The position numbers and the translations under genes are program-made. 64,000 nt of DNA from Pilatotrama ljubarskyi. Its lineage: Eukaryota > Basidiomycota > Agaricomycetes > Polyporales > Polyporaceae. Positions 44,866 to 58,091 of this stretch are shown in pieces. Position 1 is the first letter of the stretch, and each line of letters opens with the position of its first letter. The notes under the pieces are model-generated. The model was not told the DNA's origin and made no database searches. It saw only the letters and a list, made by a program, of their open reading frames with translations. Where the stretch lies: assembly GCA_022385805.1 (NCBI GenBank), contig MU277675.1:315018-379017 (forward strand). Direction: 5' to 3'.

Positions 44866-46868
44866 TCATAGTCCCTCGTCGTATAGCTTCCTACAAAGTG
44901 CGATGTAGAACCGTTCGAGGTCCCGCTTCGTCTCGAGGTCACTGCGTTCCGCCTGCTTCGTGCTCTTTACCCGCTCGCGTTCCTCCAAAGTCTCCGATGT
45001 GCTGCCCGTAGACCGGCCAGACGTTTCCTCGGAGCCCGATGCCAGTGTTGAAAGGGGACCCAGCGACCGCGGCGCAGGGACTTGCTCGACGATCCAATCG
45101 AAGACAGCAGACAGCTTGGCCGTCGAACTCTTTACCACCTCGTCGGCATTCGCGCTCTCCCTCTCCTTCTCGCGCATGCGTCGCGAATCCAGTCCCCCTT
45201 CGACCCTCCCTCTCACAGCAGCGAGCGCATCCTCATGTTGTTGGTCACTGATGTCTGCACCTGCGCTCTTCGCCGCCTTCTTCTCCTCCCGCTTCCACGC
45301 CCGCACGAACTTGCCCCAGTCGGCGAAGTTCCACCCATCTGGTCCAGGTATCGACGGCAGGTCAACATCGATCCCGCGTGCCCCGCGGAGGTCCCAGTGG
45401 TCACACCCCTCGAGGATGCCGAGGAATTCGCCCCAGCGCGCGCTCTGGACCGTGACAAGTCCGTCGTTGCCCCATTCTGAGTCCATGTCCGCGATCGGGT
45501 TCCCCGCCTCACGCAGTCGCGCGCGCTCCTTTTCTTCAAAGCCGTCTATCACCATTTTGGGGAGCCAAAGAGGATGCCAGATGCTCATGTTGGAGATGCG
45601 ACCGGCCACGCTGAAGTACTTCACTGACGGGTCGTTCGGAGTGGCTGGATTGAAGACAGTGTTGAGGTAGGTGGACGTGAGGTTGGCGTACGCCGGCGAG
45701 TCGAGAAGGGATAGGAGGAGGGTGGTGAAGGATGAGGGAAGGGAGGCAAGTGAGAGCAACGACTTCACGCTAGGCGTTTGCTTGCCATCTTGACTTGAAC
45801 GCCTTTCCTGAGGGGCGGGCGAGGGAGGCGCGTCTGACTCTCCTTGCTGGGACCGGAAGGGTGGATCTTCTCGGTATCGCCCGAGGCCAATATATTGCTG
45901 CGTGTGCACGATTTAGCACCAGCGTGCGGGACGTTCCTTGCATTTACCTACCCTACACCAGTCCATGAAGGGGCTTCCCCGGTGTGGCGTCGCGATTGTC
46001 GTCAACGAGAGCGGCGTGTAATCACTAGGCTTGATGTGGCTTATGAGATGCCGACAGTCGAGCCCGCCCATGGAGTGTGCGAGGAAATTGATACCTCGTC
46101 CAGGCGCTCTTTCTCGCAGGAAACGATCCAGATTCTCCGCGCGCGAAGAGACAGAGCCAGTACTGGGATATTCTCAGACGCTGCTGTTTTATAAATATGA
46201 GAGAGTTTACTCACCTTGGCACGCCGGTTACTAGCACCTCGGCGCCAACCTTTGCCCGCAGCACGTTGAGCACATTAGACCAGTAGTGGAGTTGTAGAAT
46301 AGGGATTGCGGATGGGCCGCGTACATCGAAGCCGTACAATCCTGTAGTGTTCAGGCGTAAGCCACAGCATTCACGCATTCTGCGTACCGGACATAGACCT
46401 GCAGGACAGGCAGAGCTGCTCCGCAGATTCGGTGCGAATTGACAGCACGCGGATGACATGCTACCTAGGAAGGCGATTCACAATCTACTCACCGTGACAG
46501 AGCACAATAGGGTATCTCGGCTTTCTTACAGGATCGTACAAAGCAGGATGGCTGATGAGCTGGTGGATCTGGTCATTCCGCTGCGACCTCGGACGAGAGA
46601 TGGTGCGGCGAGGCGGCTCCCGGATGTCATCGCCCTGCGAGTCCATCTCCTCTCCTCCTCCACCCGCCATGGAGAGCTTCCACGGTCGTCGAGACTGTGT
46701 CAGCCATTCGGGCCATTGCAGAGCTTGGAACGCGTAGGAGCGTCGTGGTTCTGCTGCGTCCATGGGAGGCTGATGCAGGTAGTGGTGGGATATGGAGAGC
46801 GTGGAGACGACGTTTACGATCCGGCGGAAGAACGCAGCAACAGGGACAGGAAACCAGACAGTCTGCAT
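44866..46868 (-). CDS. Triacylglycerol lipase-like alpha/beta hydrolase (TGL2-like)
   Basis: Probably an intracellular lipase; yeast Tgl2 is mitochondrial. The likely start MQTVWFPVPVAAFFRRIVNV (46868) gives a basic, amphipathic N-terminus compatible with import. Downstream come RKPRYPIVLCHG (oxyanion-hole strand), LYGFDVRGPSAIPILQLHYW, VLRAKVGAEVLVTGVP, and then FLAHSMGGLDCRHLISHIKP, whose AHSMGG is the nucleophile elbow with the catalytic Ser. After a GTAGGT intron the long last exon (about 45909-44866) includes SLLSLASLPSSFTTLLLSLL, NDGLVTVQSARWGEFLGILE and GCDHWDLRGARGI, the region expected to carry the catalytic His. It ends YIALCRKLYDEGL. The C-terminal 100 residues are Ser/Glu/Lys-rich. 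An in-frame extension upstream of 46868 lacks an ATG. Confidence 0.8.
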
Positions 46869-47147
46869 GTCGCGGTGAGCGACGAGGAAGACATGTAGCA
46901 CGACTTCGAACGAGTTCGCAACAACTTGGGGCAAGCGGCGTCACCAGCCACAAGGCTCGAGCTGGGGTTACACGTCTCGGCCGAAACGGCCCGGGAACAG
47001 GCGCCACCACGGCACCGCTATACGAGAATCCCAGGCGGGAAGAGTGCGCGCCTTGATCGGAAATTTGAACTACTCGATTTATGCTGAACGACGTGAATGT
47101 CCTATGCTCGGCATTGAGATCAGTACCGGTAGTGAGCTTCCAAAACC

Positions 47148-48937
47148 TCAAGGCAATACTTGCTGTCGCGCGACGGCGACTGCTACGCTACCCACGCCTG
47201 TAACGAGAGCACAAGACCCGACGAAGATCTCCACAGCACCATATCCGAACCGTCCAAAGCCCCCTCCCATAGTAGAACCCTTCCCAGTCTGCAGCAGAAG
47301 TCCTGATATGATTGGTCCTATGACGGCCGAAATACCCTTGAAGAACGCCGTTCCAGCGAAGGCCATGCCCGCATACTCGGGCTGACCTCCGACCGATTCC
47401 ACAGCGGCATTTGGCCAGGTAGAGGAGAAGCCTCCGCTCTGAGGGACAAGTCAAAACGGCGCCTTGGTCGATAGAAGTGCACTTACCAGACCACCGAAGA
47501 TGACAGCGAAGATGTAGAGGAAGATGGCGGCGTTGGCGAAGCCCCAAAGGAAGAACGCAGCAAGTGCACTTCCCACTGCGCTCACGACCATGATAGCTGG
47601 GTAGGGAAAGCGGTCGGTGAGATGTCCTAGTATGATCTGTCCAAGCACGGCCGACGAGTTGAAGAGCGACAGGATGATGGTCGCCGTCAGCTGGTTGGAA
47701 ACACTTCTGGTGTAGGTGGCAATATAGAGCGACACTGGGAAGTAGGACAGCCCTTGCATCATATTCGTGATCGCCTGACACAGTCCACATCAGCATGCAA
47801 AGCACAAACACGCTCCGGTGGTTGACTCACAAACGTCCAGAAAAGCGGACTTTTGACGAACCCAACCTGAGGTGGGATGAACCGAGGTCTCCGTTGGTGA
47901 GCCGCGAACTTCGGGATAGGAAAACGACTCCGCATCCCCAACAGTGCAATACCCGAGAAGAACGAAGTACCAATTGCCCAGATTCTTAAGGTCCAGCGTA
48001 GACCCACCCTATCTAGAAGCGCATTGAGGACAAACGGGAAGACGAAGCCTATGAGGACCGTCCCGTTACAGTCAATCTATCTTCATCAGAGCTGGACTGG
48101 ACTAACCTCCCACTCCCGTCCCCGCAAAGATGATGCCGCCTGCGAGGCCGCGTCGTTCGGAGAACCATTCCGGTAGTAGCTTGATGACGGGCATGTAGGT
48201 CAGTCCGCCACCAATGCCGGTTCCAACGCCTTGCAGGAGGATCAACTGCCAAACCTGGTGTGGTTTCCAGAATTTTAGAAGAGGACGAGTAATGAATGAG
48301 ATGAAAACACGAACTTCAGTCGCGAAGCTGGAGCAGAACAACGAAGCGAAATACAGCAGCAGCCCCAGCCACATGCCCATTCGCATGAAGTCCGGATAGC
48401 GGCCATATATGAAAGAGAGGAAGATGGCCTGGCAGAGATTTAGCCGAGGGGGAGCTGGCAAGGTCACATCGCTGCACAACTGACCTCCCCATATTGGATC
48501 GCAAGGCCTACGGTGCCGACAGCAGCGATGGCGACACCGGAGGCCTTATTGAATGGCGGATTAGATGTGTAGTAATCTGCAGTACGTCTGAGTCAGCTTG
48601 ACTGTGCGCTGGAGATTATGAATGCTTCATTCCTTGGAATATACCGTAACTGGAGTACTGGTATGTCAGAACTGCAGCTCGTCCTAAGGGATGTGAGCAA
48701 CAGGAAATCGAACCTGAAGCTGAAACCCCAGATCATCATCTCCAGAACAAATCCGCACACGCAGAACGTCCAAGCCTTCAAACCCCTGTCTACAGGAGGC
48801 AGCTCCTGTACGGTGGCACCTTCCTGAGGATCTTGACCATGCAGCCGGAGGGCTGCTCGAGAAGACCGGCCGGATAGCGTTGCCGGCGTCGCTTGCCCCG
48901 AATCGCCTCGAAATACAGACATCTCGTATGGCTGCAT
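47148..48937 (-). CDS. MFS transporter, monocarboxylate-transporter-like
   Basis: A twelve-helix major-facilitator transporter of the fungal monocarboxylate-like (MCT) group. Substrates are mostly unknown in fungi, and some members carry riboflavin or carboxylates. Start MQPYEMSVFRGDSGQATPAT at 48937, with a cytosolic tail of about 60 residues ending before VDRGLKAWTFCVCGFVLEMM (TM1). Over several introns follow AIFLSFIYGRYPDFMRMGMW, LILLQGVGTGIGGGLTYMPV, LPEWFSERRGLAGGIIFAGT (the MFS loop with ERR), VGLRWTLRIWAIGTSFFSGI, NNMMQGLSYFPVSLYIATYT-like helix 7, and GQIILGHLTDRFPYPAIMVV. The last exon has FAGTAFFKGISAVIGPIISG and ends ARQQVLP at 47148. It lies head-to-tail upstream of the lipase. 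Confidence 0.85.
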
Positions 48938-49915
48938 GTCAGCATGTTCCCTATGTTGCGCATCCATTGTCCTTTTGTCGACAGTGCCACGGAGAGCTGC
49001 CAATGTTGTAATGAGTCCTTAGCAAAACTGTCGCGCCTGAGCGTCTCGCCGTCTGCCGCAAATTGGCGGCTCTGACTCAACTCACTCACTTACCATATGC
49101 GGGCTTCATATCACTCCGTTTCTTACCGCCGGCATCAGTTACGTTGGGAGTCGCCCGTCTGCTATTCAAGAACCACCATAAGCTGGGCGCTACTTCTGTC
49201 AAACTTCTGTTCACTCCTATGCGTGGGTACGAGCGTTCATTTACTCCGGTCATTGTCATGTCGTTATCACAGTCTAATTTCCTCGTTCCACTGGGTCACC
49301 ACGGTGCTCTTGTCGCTGGTCCTCTGAAAGTGTGGAACAGCTCTGTCCTGTCATGCGCAACCGACTCTTCCGCTGGTCTTCGAATGCATGCATGAATCTC
49401 CGGCTTCCAAATATCTAGATCCTACAACTTACTGTGAAGCTCTCCTTCGGCACAAGATAAGCGGATGGTCGCCATTGCGTTCGCCTTGGTAATCCTCGCA
49501 TTCGGAAGGTGAGTCTGAGACAAGGCGATCGAGGTGCATTGCGGCTGTAAATCAAAGCTCGACAATGTTACTGACTTTGTGCTTCCATGCTATGATACAG
49601 GTCCAGTAAACCTGTGTACGGGACACAGTTCCGTGATCGACAAGGCTCGTGTCGCACTCACATTTTTAGACGGTTCGACGTGCGCAACCCAACTCTAGCG
49701 AGCTTGCTTGAGCTCGGTGGACGAGTTCTGGAGCCCTCGATCGCATGGCTCACGCCTATGGATGACTCTTGTGACTGCTTGCGCGTTAGCATTGCTCCCT
49801 GCAACCTGTCTCGCAGCACGTACTGACCCTGAGACAAGTGCTTGTGAAAGACATAAGAGCAGGTCTCCGCCATTATGGAGTAGAGGATACCGATTCTCCC
49901 TCCGAATATCGCACC
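48938..49915. other. Divergent spacer between MFS transporter and carboxylesterase
   Basis: No gene or repeat was recognised. Open frames near 49.6-49.9 kb precede the esterase start and lack splice or family support. Confidence 0.35.
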
Positions 49916-52348
<2,433 letters not shown>

Positions 52349-52371
52349 CCGCGGCCTGTGGTTGGCCAAGG

Positions 52372-52638
52372 CACGAGGGGCAATGGCCCATGCTCTGGCC
52401 TGGAATAGGCAGGGGAAATGGGGTGAATTGTTTTCCTGGTTCTGGTCCGGAGCCAGTCTAGGAATCCGGACAATAGAACACAAAGCGCCGCATTCATCGC
52501 GTTTCTTATCAATAAGTAGGTTTACTTATCCAGATTCCGGACCCGAACCAGGCTGGTAACCAGGTTGTCGACAGGAGTCCAGTTCAGTTCAAATTCCTGG
52601 CCTGTTCAGGAGGGAAGCACGGGCCAATGCCCCTCGTG
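52372..52638. mobile_element. MITE copy 2, 267 bp, just behind the esterase
   Basis: Same length and almost the same sequence as the copy at 51857-52123, differing at a handful of positions. The target duplication is AGG (52369-52371 and 52639-52641). It starts 24 bp after the esterase stop codon and is in the same orientation. Confidence 0.88.
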
Positions 52639-53199
52639 AGGTCTGCTTCACCGGTGTACAGTCGGGTATTCGGTCCTACTTATATCAATACCTCGTCCAA
52701 ATCCACTTATTGTAGCGTCTGCGGGCTGTGCAGATCGTATCAATATATCGCACTGCTCACGATATATTGCAGTGCGCCGCTTTGCTGGCGGAAGATGTTC
52801 TCAAATAGCAACCACACCCCAAAAATGAGGCATAATACAATGCGATCTATTCGCAGTATACCTCGGGCAGTGGACCTCGGGCAGTGGGTAAGCGGGCATA
52901 GTGCCTTGGGTGACGCGTGGTTACGGGTAGGTTACAGCCGTTTCTTGTTTTCCTAGACGCTCGCTCTTTTGTGCTCGAGGCGCTTCGACTGACGACGCCG
53001 GTCAAAGCGAATGCTGGCATGTCAAGCTTTGCTCCCGCGACTCACGCCCTGACAATGCGAGCAGTCGCTTGGACATCATGCGAAGTCATAAAGGCGAAGG
53101 CATGCCATCTCGGAACTCTTACCAACTCATCCCCGCCTTTCAGACCACCCACTGTGCCCAAACATTCCCCGAAACACCATCAACCACTAGAAGCTCATC
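52639..53199. other. Spacer upstream of the PAM2 protein gene
   Basis: Presumed promoter DNA. An AT-rich stretch near 52.68-52.86 kb with repeated TATATC/GATATA words is visible. No gene was found. Confidence 0.35.
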
Positions 53200-54685
53200 A
53201 TGAATCAACCTTTCGCCTATGAGATGCCGGCTCCCGTTCAGTACCTTCAGACCTTCATACAGCAGAAGGGCCAGCCACAGCCAGGCAGCTCGCGCACGCC
53301 CTACGGCCCCACGCCAATCTCTACTCCGGGAATCAGCGATACCACCAGCGAGTCGCTCTCTCAAGACCTTCGCCACAACGGCGCAGTTCGCTATGACGAG
53401 ACAAACCTCGTGCGCAACCTCGGTCTTTCCCGGCAAGACGTGCAGGCCACGGACGTAGCGTCATGGGAGGCGCCCAGCTTCGAGGCCTGGGTAACGCAGC
53501 CTCGCGCACAGCGAGCACACGACACCCTCGAGCTCTCTAGGTCCTCCTCCGCTGCGTCCTCTCACAGCTCTCTCAACCCTTATGCCGGGGAGTTCGTCCC
53601 TATGGCGGCGCGTCCCCAGGGAGCACCCGAAGGACAGCAAGAGGTTGTTGCAGCCTCGCCCGAGGTGGGCATGGAGGTTTTGCGCTCGCAGCAGCCATGG
53701 ATGCCGGACTTCCATTCCGGATCTGTCACGAAGGACCCTGCCGCGCACCGTCATCACGCGAAGGCCATTGTGCATACGGGCCATTGGGACGACTCCAGCA
53801 TGCGACAGTTCGTCGAGGTTATTGTGCAGCGCGTGATGGAAAGCAACGGAGACAGCCTTACGATGGTCGCGCCCTTCGCGAAGGCAATCCACGACGCGTT
53901 CGGGAGGTATGGCGGTAACGTATGCTCTGTCGCGTTCCGAGAGCATCTCAGGCGAGGCGTGTGGCATGACTTTGAGAGCTTCTGGAAACCGGTGCGTATC
54001 TCCCGTCAGCTGCGTGGATGCGAGGAGAGGGACTAACCTGTTGACTCGCAGAGTCTACCTACTTCCTTGCTATTCCCTCATCGAAACCTCCCTCAGCGTA
54101 TGCTCACTCCCGCGCTCGCAATCGTCATGTTTGTCGGAGAGCTGTTCGCACAGGAACTCGTGGACGCCGGATACGTATACCGCTGTCTGGAACTCCTTGT
54201 CGGCGACATGCGTGTCATCGAGCAACTTCGTGCAGCGCGGTTGCTTTTTTGCCGCCTGGACTACCGCCTGCAAGATGCGAACCCCGCAGCCATGGGTAGA
54301 ATGGTCGACGCTATCAAGATGAATGCAAATCGGCTCGTTCCTGGACAGAGCGCGCTCGGCGAGACCTTTGAGTATAGCAGCGTGAAGGCCCATGTCGACG
54401 TACGTGTTCGCTCTAGCCATCTTGGACCTGCTGCTGATCAACGACTTCCAGGTGATCCTCGATGTAGTTCATCGTTGGAATGGAGTGGACGCGTACCACA
54501 AGATGATCTGTCGCGCCCCCTCCAACAAGCCGACATCAGACCATGACATCACTCCTCGACCATCCATGTTTCGGCCGCCCTCGCCTCCGGCAGCGAACCC
54601 GCTGCAGCCATTTCTCTATGCGTCCGGTCAGATAGGCACTCCTGCAGAATGGCTCAAGAACGGCGCAAACCCCTTCCAACACTGA
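53200..54685 (+). CDS. PAM2-motif protein with MIF4G-like segment, possible PABP-interacting translation factor
   Basis: Three exons (53200-53991, 54052-54399, 54452-54685, all phase 0) give 457 residues. Residues 1-120 are low-complexity and Pro/Ser/Gln-rich. SSLNPYAGEFVPM (122-134) is a textbook PAM2 motif, the peptide that docks on the MLLE domain of poly(A)-binding protein. From about residue 195, DSSMRQFVEVIVQRVMESNG, LTMVAPFAKAIHDAFGRYGG, LTPALAIVMFVGELFAQELV and YVYRCLELLVGDMRVIEQLR resemble the helical repeats of MIF4G domains as in PAIP1 and eIF4G. The C-terminus is Pro-rich and ends GANPFQH. The inference is a regulator of translation or mRNA stability. PAM2 is clear; the MIF4G call is by pattern only. 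Confidence 0.7.
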
Positions 54686-54960
54686 CTGCGTCTCTCTCTC
54701 CAAGAATTTTCGCAATCATGTTCTCTCATCCTCGTTACCACGTTAGCAAACCGGCCACTCCTTTACCTGCATACGTTCACATTTCCCCGACAGATCTGCT
54801 CTGTCTGATCTGTACCGTACTCCTTACTATCATTCTTCAAGCAAGTTATCATATTCAGCCCGACAGCTGCATTGCAGCAGAGTTGAACGTGTGAGGGTCT
54901 TCTCGTGATCCCGACATGTAGACGTCCGTACCTGCTACGTGGTTCTCCCGCGAGTGAGGG

Positions 54961-56479
54961 TCATGATGTTTCCGATCTGGCTGGTATGTGTTTCCTCGCC
55001 CATGCAGATGTCTCTTCGGTCGCATTCCACAAGGGATCGAGTCGCGGAAGTTGCCAGTTGACGTCGTCGCCGTGATCCGCAGGCAAGATGGATAGGATCG
55101 CAAGCGACAGGTATGTGTGGTATGGATCTGCGATGATACACACTTTAGCCATTGGCTCAACTGATGGCGGAGAGAGGAGGAACGACCTGGTCGCTCTCCA
55201 GGAGCCTTGGCCAATCCGCCGAACTTGAATTGGCATCGTCCAAGAAATTCGGCCATAGCACGTTCGTTGACCAGGTCACCGGCACCCAGTATCTAACGAA
55301 AAATGCTCAGCTGCCGGTATGCAGATACACGCACGGCTCGACTCACGCTCAGTGCTGCTCCGCACCAAAAGCAGTAACAAGCGTCGGCGAGCTTGTTCGT
55401 TCTCCCACAAAAACCGCCTGAAGGAGTCTGGTTTTGCAGCAACCATCGAATCATGCGCGCCCGTTCCTGCGAAGTCAATCGGCTGGCCAGCGGAGAATTC
55501 TCTGTGTCTGGGGCGAGTTGAATAGCCGCGACGGCACAATACGTGGTTCCCCCTGGAGCGAACGTTAGCAATAACCACCAAGCCCGAAAGGTACTTAATG
55601 CCTACCTAACGACTCTCCGTCCGGCGTTTGACCGAAGCCCCCCTCGTAGGTCTACATGATAATGAGAGACCTTAGCGGTGAGGCAATCAGATGCACAGAT
55701 AATTCCTTACCATGCATCGTCGAATGTAAGCAATAGCGCCGTCGATATCGATGCCTGACCAATCGTCGAGCATGCTGCTGATGGCAAATGCACAATAGAG
55801 CATCCTGAGATCGGACTCTCCGCCATCTGGTAATGCAGAAAAACTGAAGATCAGTGCAGCATGAGTTAGCGAATCCCTGTGCTATATGGGTATGACATGC
55901 CTTCCATCCTGTCGCTGGCAGGCCCGCAGGAATCCCACGATACCGGCTCTGTCCAAATTGGAGAAATCGTCGCGTAGGATGGCTAATGAGAGCAGTGCAG
56001 TATATGTCATCACGAGGTGTGGCGTCTCGTAATCCGAGGTCTATCATTCATGAGAACTCGGGATGATCCTCGAGTCTCATTCGGCGCGCACTCACAGAGC
56101 AGTCCTCTGGCGTCACGTAAGGGCTAGGCTTGAAACCGGTGCCAAACTGACTAGCTATGAGTGCCATCGATCAATCACTCAGGAGCTCGACAGAGGGCCA
56201 TGTGGGACGGACATATCTGTTGTTCCCATAGCCAGCTCCGCCATGTCTCCCGCTCTAGGTCACTCGTCTGCGTGGCCAGTAGCCCGAGTATGTCGAGAGC
56301 ACCGAGACAATAGAAGACAAGAGCTATCCTGAACACTGCCTGTGAGCGATCTGCGCGCAGGCACGCGGAGGAATTTACCTCGATGGATCGATGTCGACTT
56401 GGCTGAAAGGCAGAGCTATCAGACACCTCTTGCAGTGCGAACCATGGCCTCCCCTTGCAAGAGTTGTCGCGTTGGCCAT
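54961..56479 (-). CDS. Geranylgeranyltransferase type I beta subunit (CDC43-like)
   Basis: The beta subunit of the cytosolic enzyme that geranylgeranylates CaaX proteins ending in Leu, such as Rho/Cdc42 GTPases. Exon 1 begins MANATTLARGGHGSHCKRCL at 56479. Exon 2 has IALVFYCLGALDILGLLATQ and DLERETWRSWLWEQQ. Later exons read MTYTALLSLAILRDDFSNLD, DLRMLYCAFAISSMLDDWSG, IDIDGAIAYIRRCM, GGTTYCAVAAIQLAPDTENS, and GGFCGRTNKLADACYCFWCG, whose Asp and Cys in DAC are zinc ligands. FLGRCQFKFGGLAKAPGERP and DPYHTYLSLAILSIL (zinc-ligand His) follow, ending ARKHIPARSETS at 54961. DPYH and the tail favour GGTase-I over Rab GGTase or farnesyltransferase. All ligands are present. Confidence 0.88.
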
Positions 56480-56743
56480 ATAATATCGTGGGTGAAACTT
56501 GGATTGTTATACGTGGAGATGCGTACGACGCGTCAAGCGGTCTGAGCCTTCAAGGTTGTCTCCAAGATGCAAGGAGGTGCGCACACGATGGGATCGGGAA
56601 GTCAATGGCGTTTGATCCTAACATGAACAAACACGTCCTGTGGCGTTTCCGAGAATCCCGGCATAAGCATCCGAGACGATTGTACCACATACTCGATATC
56701 TAGGGATAGTCATTTATAGCCACTGCCTCCGGCATTCTGTATA

Positions 56744-58091
56744 ATGCCGCAACCCAAGCTTCCTCTCGACGTCATCTTCGAGGTTATGGATTGTCTTGCT
56801 CAGGAGGTCGACCGGTGGCGAGGTGCAGCAGGCTTAGCGAACGACACCTTGACCGCGTGCGCCTTGATATCACGCGCGTGCCTCAGGACAGCGGACAGCG
56901 CGCTACCACCTGTACAAGCAGGTCCAGATTGGACCCTCAACATATGTCGAAGGGGCCATTCTGCGTTTCTTCAGGACCATCTCTCGCTCACCTGAGTTAG
57001 GAGCTCTAGTCAAGTCCATCGTCCTCCACTCACGGACCAGATTTTGAAAGAAGACGAAGAAAAGACGAACCGGGACCTGGACCTCCTGCTTCCACATCTG
57101 TCAGTCCGGCACCTTCTCAATCTCAAATATCACAGTGATCGGCCCAAACCATTGGTGGATTCCCTTCGTCATGGCCCAGCTGCTGAGGCGACTATCCGCA
57201 TGCACCACAATCAGAGAGCTCTGCCTCAAAGGAGTTTCATCCGACCATATGGCGGGCTCTCCGCATGTCACCCCCTCTCCCTGACCAATATCTCCTAGAT
57301 GCAGTGTTGTGACGACTCCATCAACCTCACAATATGTGCAGCCTATTGCCGGGACCTGACTAGAGTGAAGATGAGTTAAGCTCACTGCAGGTGCACTTTG
57401 TATAGATCACAGAACCGTTCAGCGCAGACCGTCTTCTCGACTTCCTCTCTCCTACCATCAAAGAGCTCGAGCTTGGAGACATTCTCCTCGTTGTCGATGA
57501 CACGGTAGATGATCCGCATACAATGCAAGGTGCGTTTCCTCACTCAACTACGAATCAGTGTCTGAAGCACTTCTCAGCTTTCGCGAAGTACACGGGACTC
57601 GGAGCTGGAAATGCTCCATGTCAAGGTGCTCTTCACTGAGAAAATCGAAGACAGTGGGAAAGAGAGCGATTGGCTCATTCCTGCTCTCTCAAACCTGAAA
57701 TCTCCCAGGCTGCAGTGCCTTACCATGTCATTTGACTTCGGGTTCCTGGGACGTCAGCATTGCGCGCATTCCTTTGTCTGCCCTCGATGATATCCTCTCC
57801 GGACGCGCCTTTGCAGGACTGTCCGAGATCTCCCTGAAAATTCTCGTTTACTCCCGCCGCATGCAAGTTGATCAATGCCTTGAAGAACTGCGGGGTTTGC
57901 TACCACACTGTTCAGCACTTGACATCTTCAATTGTTGGGTAGTTCCCCAAGTACGTCTGGGCTTCATACTACATGCTATCGCTCCACCTGAGACCATTTT
58001 CAGTATTAACAGTTACGCTCTACCGCGAGGTCGAAACATCTCGAAGCCCGTGGCAGACAAGATCGTGACCAGAAGGTGGCAGTCATGGTGA
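56744..58091 (+). pseudogene. Decayed F-box/LRR-type gene
   Basis: It starts with an F-box-like LPLDVIFEVMDCL and TACALISRACLRTADS at 56744-56910. Basidiomycete F-box proteins continue with helical/LRR sequence, and pieces of it are here, but in changing frames: RYHLYKQVQIGPSTYVEGAI, RFFRTISRSPELGALVKSIV (about 56910-57045), LDLLLPHLSVRHLLNLKYHS, ACTTIRELCLKGVSSDHMAG, LLDFLSPTIKELELGDILLV, ELEMLHVKVLFTEK and LIPALSNLKSPRLQCLTMSF, then SALDDILSGRAFAGLSEISL. At least three shifts (near 56905, 57170 and 57740) do not sit at plausible introns, so I call it a pseudogene. Such genes form large, fast-evolving families in mushrooms. Confidence 0.55.

Noticed and set aside
44960..45670. 236-codon plus-strand frame opposite the lipase
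   Set aside because: Shadow of the long last lipase exon.
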